A DNA stretch of 64,000 nt from Chloroflexi bacterium 54-19 (GTDB lineage: Bacteria > Chloroflexota > Chloroflexia > Chloroheliales > Chloroheliaceae). The translations under genes were made by a program, and so were the position numbers. Positions 59,277 to 64,000 of the stretch are shown one piece after another. Location: assembly GCA_001898225.1 (NCBI GenBank), contig MKTJ01000038.1, forward strand, positions 91,258 to 155,257. Direction: 5' to 3'. The notes under the pieces were generated by a model. That model made no database searches. It saw only the letters and a program-made list of their open reading frames with translations, and was not told the DNA's origin. The stretch's first letter is position 1. The number at the start of each line of letters is the position of its first letter.

Positions 59277-59640
59277 AATTGAATAGCGCAGCCATAAAAG
59301 ACTATGAACAGAACGAGTAAGTTTCAAGGCGCAGCTTAGAGAGCCGGGTAATTGGTGAAAGCCTGGCGCTGGCGCGGATACCGAATGGCTCTGGGAGTCG
59401 CAAGCCCAAAGGTTTTCCATACATACCAGTATGGACCGAGTGAGTAGGCTTTGCCGGGGTGTTCCTCCGTTAACGGGAACGGGTATCGGCCTCTTTCCAG
59501 GCCCGTACCTCAAATGAGGGGTTTTTCCTGTTTACAGGGAGAAACCTGAATAAGGGTGGCACCACGCGGCAGATTATTTAGCCTCGTCCCTTAATCCAGT
59601 CAGTCGTTTTGATTGGTAACCCAGGACGTGGTTTTTTGTT
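59277..59640 (+). promoter_or_regulatory. Tryptophan T-box riboswitch
   Basis: Leader that senses uncharged tRNA-Trp. Stem I includes GAACAGAACGAGTAAG and the distal AGAGAGCCGGG / GGTGAAAGCCTGGC part. The specifier loop reads GAA-TGG-CTC...GGGAG, giving the Trp codon TGG at 59386-59388. The T-box sequence AAGGGTGGCACCACG is at 59552-59566. Antiterminator: AAGGG pairs with CCCTT near 59588-59592. Terminator: CGTCC (59585-59589) pairs with GGACG (59624-59628), followed by TTTTTT (59632-59637). Uncharged tRNA-Trp should let RNA polymerase through to trpE. Confidence 0.92.
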
Positions 59641-59668
59641 TTATAGTCTAGCGTGGTGGGATACAGTT

Positions 59669-61180
59669 ATGGAACAGCACTCGAAATATTTCCCCGGCCT
59701 GCCGGAAGTCAAGGCCCTCGCCGGGCAGGGCAACCTGACCCCTATCTATCGCGAGATTATGGCCGACCTCGAAACCCCCGTTTCGGCCTTCCTAAAGGTC
59801 TGCCGGGACGAGCCGAACAGCTTCTTGCTCGAAAGCGTGGAGGGCGGCGAACGCCTGGCCCGCTACAGCTTTATGGGCACTAACCCCTATCTCGTCCTGA
59901 AGCTGGCAAACGGCGTCGCCAACGCCCGCCTCAACGGCTATAAACAAACCCTCCATTTTACCGACCCGCTCGAAGTCATCAGCAGCTACCTGAAAGCCTA
60001 CCAGTTGGTCTCGAACCCCGGCCTGGAAAACGAACTGCCCCGGTTCTACGGCGGCGCGGTCGGCTATCTCGGCTACGAGGCGGTCGGCTACTTCGAAAAG
60101 TTGCCCAAAAAGGATAAAAACCCGGTCGGCGTGCCCGAAGCAATTTTCGTCTTCGTGGATACGATGGTGATTTTCGACCACCTCAAACGCAAAATCAAGC
60201 TGGTTTCGCACGTCCATCTCGACGGCGATATTGAAAAGAGCTACGCCGAAGCGGTCGCCCGGATTGATGAACTGGCCGCCCGCCTGGCCGGGCCGGTGCC
60301 GATGGAACTCATCCAGGGCAAGGTCGAAGGAGCCGTCAGCGGCCCGCCCGTCTCGAACTTCACCCGTGAGGAATACGAGGCGGCGGTCGTCAAGACCAAG
60401 GAGTATATCAAGGCCGGGGATATTTTCCAGGCCAACGTGGGCCAGCGGTTCTCGCGCCCGACCAACGTCAAGCCCATCAATATCTACCGGGCTTTGCGGG
60501 CGGTCAACCCCTCGCCCTACATGTTCTATCTCCACTTTAACGAGTGCGACATCATCGGGGCCTCGCCCGAACTGCTGGTCCAGGTGGAAGGCCGGACGGT
60601 CGAGACCCACCCGATAGCCGGGACGCGCCCCCGCGGACAGGACCTGGCCCTGGATAACCAGTTGGCCGAGGAACTTCTAGCCGATGAAAAAGAGCGGGCC
60701 GAACACGTCATGCTGATTGACCTGGGCCGCAACGACCTGGGGCGCGTCTCCAAACCGGGGACGGTCCGGGCCGAAGAGCTAATGCACATCGAGCGGTTCT
60801 CCCACGTCATGCACATGGTCACGAACGTCAAGGGCGAACTGGCCGAGGATTTATCCGCCTTTGACGCCTTGCGGGCCTGTTTCCCGATGGGGACCGTCAC
60901 GGGCGCTCCCAAAATCCGGGCAATGGAGATTATCGCGGAGCTTGAGCCGGAACAGCGCGGGGCCTATGGCGGGGCGGTCGGTTACTTCGGCTTTAGCGGT
61001 AACATGGACACCTGTCTGACCATTCGCACCATCGTCCTGAAGGACCATATCGCCTATGTCCAGGCTGCCGCCGGGCTGGTCGCCGATAGCGTCCCGGCCA
61101 GCGAGTTCCAGGAGACCGTCAACAAGTGCATGGCGATGCTCAGGGCGCTGGATGAAGCCGATAAGTTGAACGACGCCTAG
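59669..61180 (+). CDS. trpE: Anthranilate synthase component I
   Basis: 503-aa chorismate-using subunit that makes anthranilate with ammonia from TrpG. ATG at 59669 follows GGTGGG; the frame extends upstream into the T-box terminator and is not used. N-terminal regulatory domain has [18 protein letters not shown] (Trp feedback site region: LLES). Catalytic core: [97 protein letters not shown], and [11 protein letters not shown]. First gene of trpEGSD. Confidence 0.96.
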   Translation: MEQHSKYFPGLPEVKALAGQGNLTPIYREIMADLETPVSAFLKVCRDEPNSFLLESVEGGERLARYSFMGTNPYLVLKLANGVANARLNGYKQTLHFTDPLEVISSYLKAYQLVSNPGLENELPRFYGGAVGYLGYEAVGYFEKLPKKDKNPVGVPEAIFVFVDTMVIFDHLKRKIKLVSHVHLDGDIEKSYAEAVARIDELAARLAGPVPMELIQGKVEGAVSGPPVSNFTREEYEAAVVKTKEYIKAGDIFQANVGQRFSRPTNVKPINIYRALRAVNPSPYMFYLHFNECDIIGASPELLVQVEGRTVETHPIAGTRPRGQDLALDNQLAEELLADEKERAEHVMLIDLGRNDLGRVSKPGTVRAEELMHIERFSHVMHMVTNVKGELAEDLSAFDALRACFPMGTVTGAPKIRAMEIIAELEPEQRGAYGGAVGYFGFSGNMDTCLTIRTIVLKDHIAYVQAAAGLVADSVPASEFQETVNKCMAMLRALDEADKLNDA

Positions 61181-61200
61181 TAGTTTCAGGGGATAAACCG

Positions 61201-61770
<570 letters not shown>

Positions 61771-61788
61771 AAGGAGTTTTTCAAAGAA

Positions 61789-62778
61789 ATGGCTAAATTA
61801 CGGGCTTTCAGCGGCATCCAGCCCAGTGGTGACTTGCACCTGGGCAACTACCTGGGAGCTATCCGCAACTGGGTTTTGGAGCAGAACGAACGCGATAACA
61901 TCTACTGCGTGGTCGACCTCCACGCGATTACGGTGCCGCAAGACCCCAAAGTCTTGCACAAACGTATCCGTGACCTGGCGAAAATCTATATCGCCTGCGG
62001 GCTCGACCCCGAATCGGTGACGATTTTCGTCCAGTCGCACGTGGCCGAACACGCTCAACTGGCCTGGTTGTTTAACTGCCTGACTCCTTACGGCTGGCTG
62101 AACCGCATGACCCAGTTCAAGGAAAAGGCGGGCGACCGGCGCGACCAGTCGAGCGCGGGCCTCTTTGTCTACCCGGCCCTGATGGCGGCGGATATCCTTC
62201 TATACCAGGCGGACGGCGTCCCGGTGGGCGACGACCAGAAACAGCACGTTGAGCTTACCCGCGACATTGCCGAGAAATTTAACCGCGAGTATGCCCCGGT
62301 CTTCAAGGTGCCGCAGCCCTGGATTAAAGAGGACGGCGCCCGGATTATGGCCCTGGACGAGCCCCAGAAGAAGATGAGCAAAAGCGGCGGTCCCAACAAC
62401 CTTATCTACTTGCTCGACTCCCCGGACGTTATCACGAAGCGCATCAAGCGGGCGGTCACGGATACGGGCACGACGGTTGTGTTCGACCAGGAGCGGGCCG
62501 GGCTTTACAACCTGCTGGAAATCTACCTGCTGCTCTCCCCGGTCGGCACGACCAAGGCCCAAATCGAGGAGCATTTCGCGGGTAAGGGCTACGGGGCCCT
62601 CAAGACCGAACTGGCCGAACTGGTGGTCGAGACCCTCAAGCCGATTCAGCAGAAGTATAACGAGATTTCCGAAGACCCGAACTACATCGAGGAAATTCTC
62701 AAAAAAGGCGCGGACCGCATCCGGCCCATTGCCGAGAAGACATTTAGTGATGCCAAAGCCGCGATGGGGCTCGGATAG
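61789..62778 (+). CDS. trpS: Tryptophanyl-tRNA synthetase
   Basis: 329-aa class Ic synthetase charging tRNA-Trp. HIGH-type motif in SGIQPSGDLHLGNYLGAI (about residues 8-25) and KMSKS in EPQKKMSKSGGPNN (about 195). KEKAGDRRDQSSAGLFVYPA contains the tryptophan/ATP pocket region, and LMAADILLYQADGVPVGDDQ is the family GADQ-like element. AAGGAG precedes the ATG. Its location within the trp operon, under a Trp T-box, links charging capacity to synthesis. Confidence 0.96.
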   Translation: MAKLRAFSGIQPSGDLHLGNYLGAIRNWVLEQNERDNIYCVVDLHAITVPQDPKVLHKRIRDLAKIYIACGLDPESVTIFVQSHVAEHAQLAWLFNCLTPYGWLNRMTQFKEKAGDRRDQSSAGLFVYPALMAADILLYQADGVPVGDDQKQHVELTRDIAEKFNREYAPVFKVPQPWIKEDGARIMALDEPQKKMSKSGGPNNLIYLLDSPDVITKRIKRAVTDTGTTVVFDQERAGLYNLLEIYLLLSPVGTTKAQIEEHFAGKGYGALKTELAELVVETLKPIQQKYNEISEDPNYIEEILKKGADRIRPIAEKTFSDAKAAMGLG

Positions 62779-62801
62779 TCGTTTAACGAGGATTTATTTA
62801 T

Positions 62802-63833
62802 ATGATTCGAGAGGCAATTGGAAAACTTGTGAATGGCGACCACCTGGAGCGGGAGGAAGCCGCCGCCGCGATGGAGGAAATCTTCGAGGGCGTGGCGACA
62901 CCCAGCCAGATTGGGGCGTTCCTGACCGCCTTGCGTATCAAGGGCGAAACGGTCGAGGAAGTGGCCGGGCTGGCCCAGGTAATGCGGGACAAAGCTACGC
63001 ACGTTGAAATCCCGGAAGACCTGGGCCGCCCGGTGGTGGACACCTGCGGTACGGGCGGGGACGGCGCGAACACCTTTAACATTTCGACCACGGCGGCTTT
63101 CGTGGTGGCCGGGGCCGGGGCGGTGGTCGCCAAACACGGCAACCGGGCTGCCAGCAGCAAGTGCGGTTCGGCGGACGTGCTGGAAGCCCTTGGGGTCAAC
63201 ATCAACCTCAAACCGGCCCAGGTCACAGCCTGTCTGCAAGAGGCCGGTATCGGTTTTATGTTTGCCCCGCTCTTTCACCCGTCGATGAAGTACGCCGGGC
63301 CGGTGCGGCGCGAGATCGGTATCCGCAACGTCTTTAACATCCTCGGCCCCCTGACCAACCCGGCGGGCGCGAAACGGCAGGTGCTGGGGGTGCCGACCCA
63401 GGCCCTGGCAGCTAAAATCGCGGCGGTCAGCCGGGCGCTCGGCAGCGAGCATACCCTGGTGGTCAACAGCACTGACGGCCTGGACGAAATCAGCGTCTGC
63501 GCCGAGACCTATGTCTACGAGGTGAGCGCCAGCCAGCCCCAAATCCGCGAGCGGATTATCAAACCGGAGGACTTTGGTATCAAACGGCATCCCGGCGAGG
63601 TGCTGATAGGCGGGAATGCTCAGGACAACCGGGCTATCACGCTCGAAGTCTTGCAGGGCGAACTGACGCCCCAGCGGGACGTGGTGCTGCTCAATGCCGC
63701 CGCCGCCCTCGTGGTCTCCGGGCTTGCCAGCGACATGCAGGCCGGGCTCGAACAGGCCGCCGCCTCGGTGGATAGCGGCCAGGCCCTGCAACGGCTGAAA
63801 GATTTGGTCCGGGTCAGCCAGTCGTTTGCTTAG
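62802..63833 (+). CDS. trpD: Anthranilate phosphoribosyltransferase
   Basis: 343-aa enzyme joining anthranilate and PRPP. PRPP/Mg motif VDTCGTGGDGANTFNIST (about residues 77-94), KHGNRAASSKCGSADVLEAL (about 106-125), anthranilate-site region FMFAPLFHPSMKYAGPVRRE, and the acidic DGLDEIS near 225. Full length. Ends the visible operon; trpC, trpF, trpB and trpA would have to lie downstream of the window or elsewhere. The remaining 167 bp contain only repeats, so the operon seems to end here. Confidence 0.96.
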   Translation: MIREAIGKLVNGDHLEREEAAAAMEEIFEGVATPSQIGAFLTALRIKGETVEEVAGLAQVMRDKATHVEIPEDLGRPVVDTCGTGGDGANTFNISTTAAFVVAGAGAVVAKHGNRAASSKCGSADVLEALGVNINLKPAQVTACLQEAGIGFMFAPLFHPSMKYAGPVRREIGIRNVFNILGPLTNPAGAKRQVLGVPTQALAAKIAAVSRALGSEHTLVVNSTDGLDEISVCAETYVYEVSASQPQIRERIIKPEDFGIKRHPGEVLIGGNAQDNRAITLEVLQGELTPQRDVVLLNAAAALVVSGLASDMQAGLEQAAASVDSGQALQRLKDLVRVSQSFA

Positions 63834-64000
63834 GTAGTAGGCAGAAGGCAGAGGGCAGAAGGCAGAAGCCAGTTTGGGCCATTCGGAGCAGACCAGCCCT
63901 ATCATTCGGAGCGCACCAACTTGTCATTCAGCGTCGTACGGCGCTAGTACTCAGTCACGTTAGATTTGATAGATAGATGACACAGTGGTAAAGTGTCATT
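63834..64000. repeat. Heptamer array and dispersed-repeat fragment at the window end
   Basis: GGCAGAA/GGCAGAG units at 63838-63872 immediately after trpD, followed by TTGTCATTCAGCGTCGTACG (about 63921) of the dispersed family. No terminator is apparent before the edge. Confidence 0.65.

Noticed and set aside
62682..63905. Minus-strand open frame of 407 aa
   Set aside because: Antisense to trpD and the end of trpS, and starts inside a heptamer array.

Overview
The window is bacterial chromosome of roughly 58-60% G+C with genes on both strands. I infer a member of the Chloroflexota. The reasons are the lipoprotein and TolB/WD40 beta-propeller proteins, large GT39/GT87-type membrane proteins, pentapeptide repeats, a Trp T-box operon, many dispersed short repeats, and frequent TTG/GTG starts behind strong Shine-Dalgarno sites. 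No rRNA or tRNA gene is visible, so the taxonomy is inference only.

Layout. 0-9 kb: the end of a GT87-like membrane protein, a lipoprotein, a GIY-YIG protein, a SnoaL-like protein, a LuxR-type response regulator, a LivJ-like binding protein and a DinB/maleylpyruvate-isomerase-like protein, separated by long repeat-rich spacers. 9-19.5 kb: a pentapeptide-repeat protein with an unrecognised C-terminal domain, a DapA-family lyase, a large GATase-like membrane protein, a response regulator next to an acyl-CoA carboxylase subunit, and a Tat-exported surface protein. 19.6-25.5 kb: a plasmid-like replication/partition block, all on the minus strand (ParA, ParB, ExeA-like AAA ATPase, second ParB, winged-helix Rep-like protein). 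It includes a strong plus-strand promoter and terminator that would make a ~97-nt RNA antisense to the rep-like leader, and a cluster of 17-bp palindromes upstream of parA. 25.5-41 kb: SerC, a GT39-like protein, endonuclease III, a MocA-like nucleotidyltransferase, a TolB-like lipoprotein, an orphan form-II CoxL/XDH large subunit, a six-hairpin glycosidase-like protein, and a GPP34-MerR pair. 41.5-59 kb: a MacB/FtsX-type ABC exporter, a P-loop kinase, an ECF41 sigma factor with its likely target reductase, carbonic anhydrase, an ECF sigma factor coupled to a membrane WD40 protein, FolK, acyl-CoA dehydrogenase, a hybrid histidine kinase, a GNAT toxin-antitoxin pair and a methyltransferase. 59.2-63.8 kb: a T-box-controlled trpE-trpG-trpS-trpD operon.

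Two repeat families fill most spacers: heptanucleotide arrays (GGCAGAA/GGCAGAG with CTAAAAA and AAGTAGT variants), and palindromic dispersed elements bounded by TGTCATTCYG/GGAATGACA with an ATTCCGTAACCCGC stem. The most notable candidate system is the 19.6-25.5 kb block: its gene content, its antisense RNA candidate and its 17-bp palindrome (five copies over 33 kb) together suggest a plasmid- or chromid-like replication/segregation unit. Tryptophan supply and tRNA-Trp charging are joined in one transcription unit. The ECF41 sigma factor has a perfectly spaced cognate promoter in front of the divergent reductase gene.
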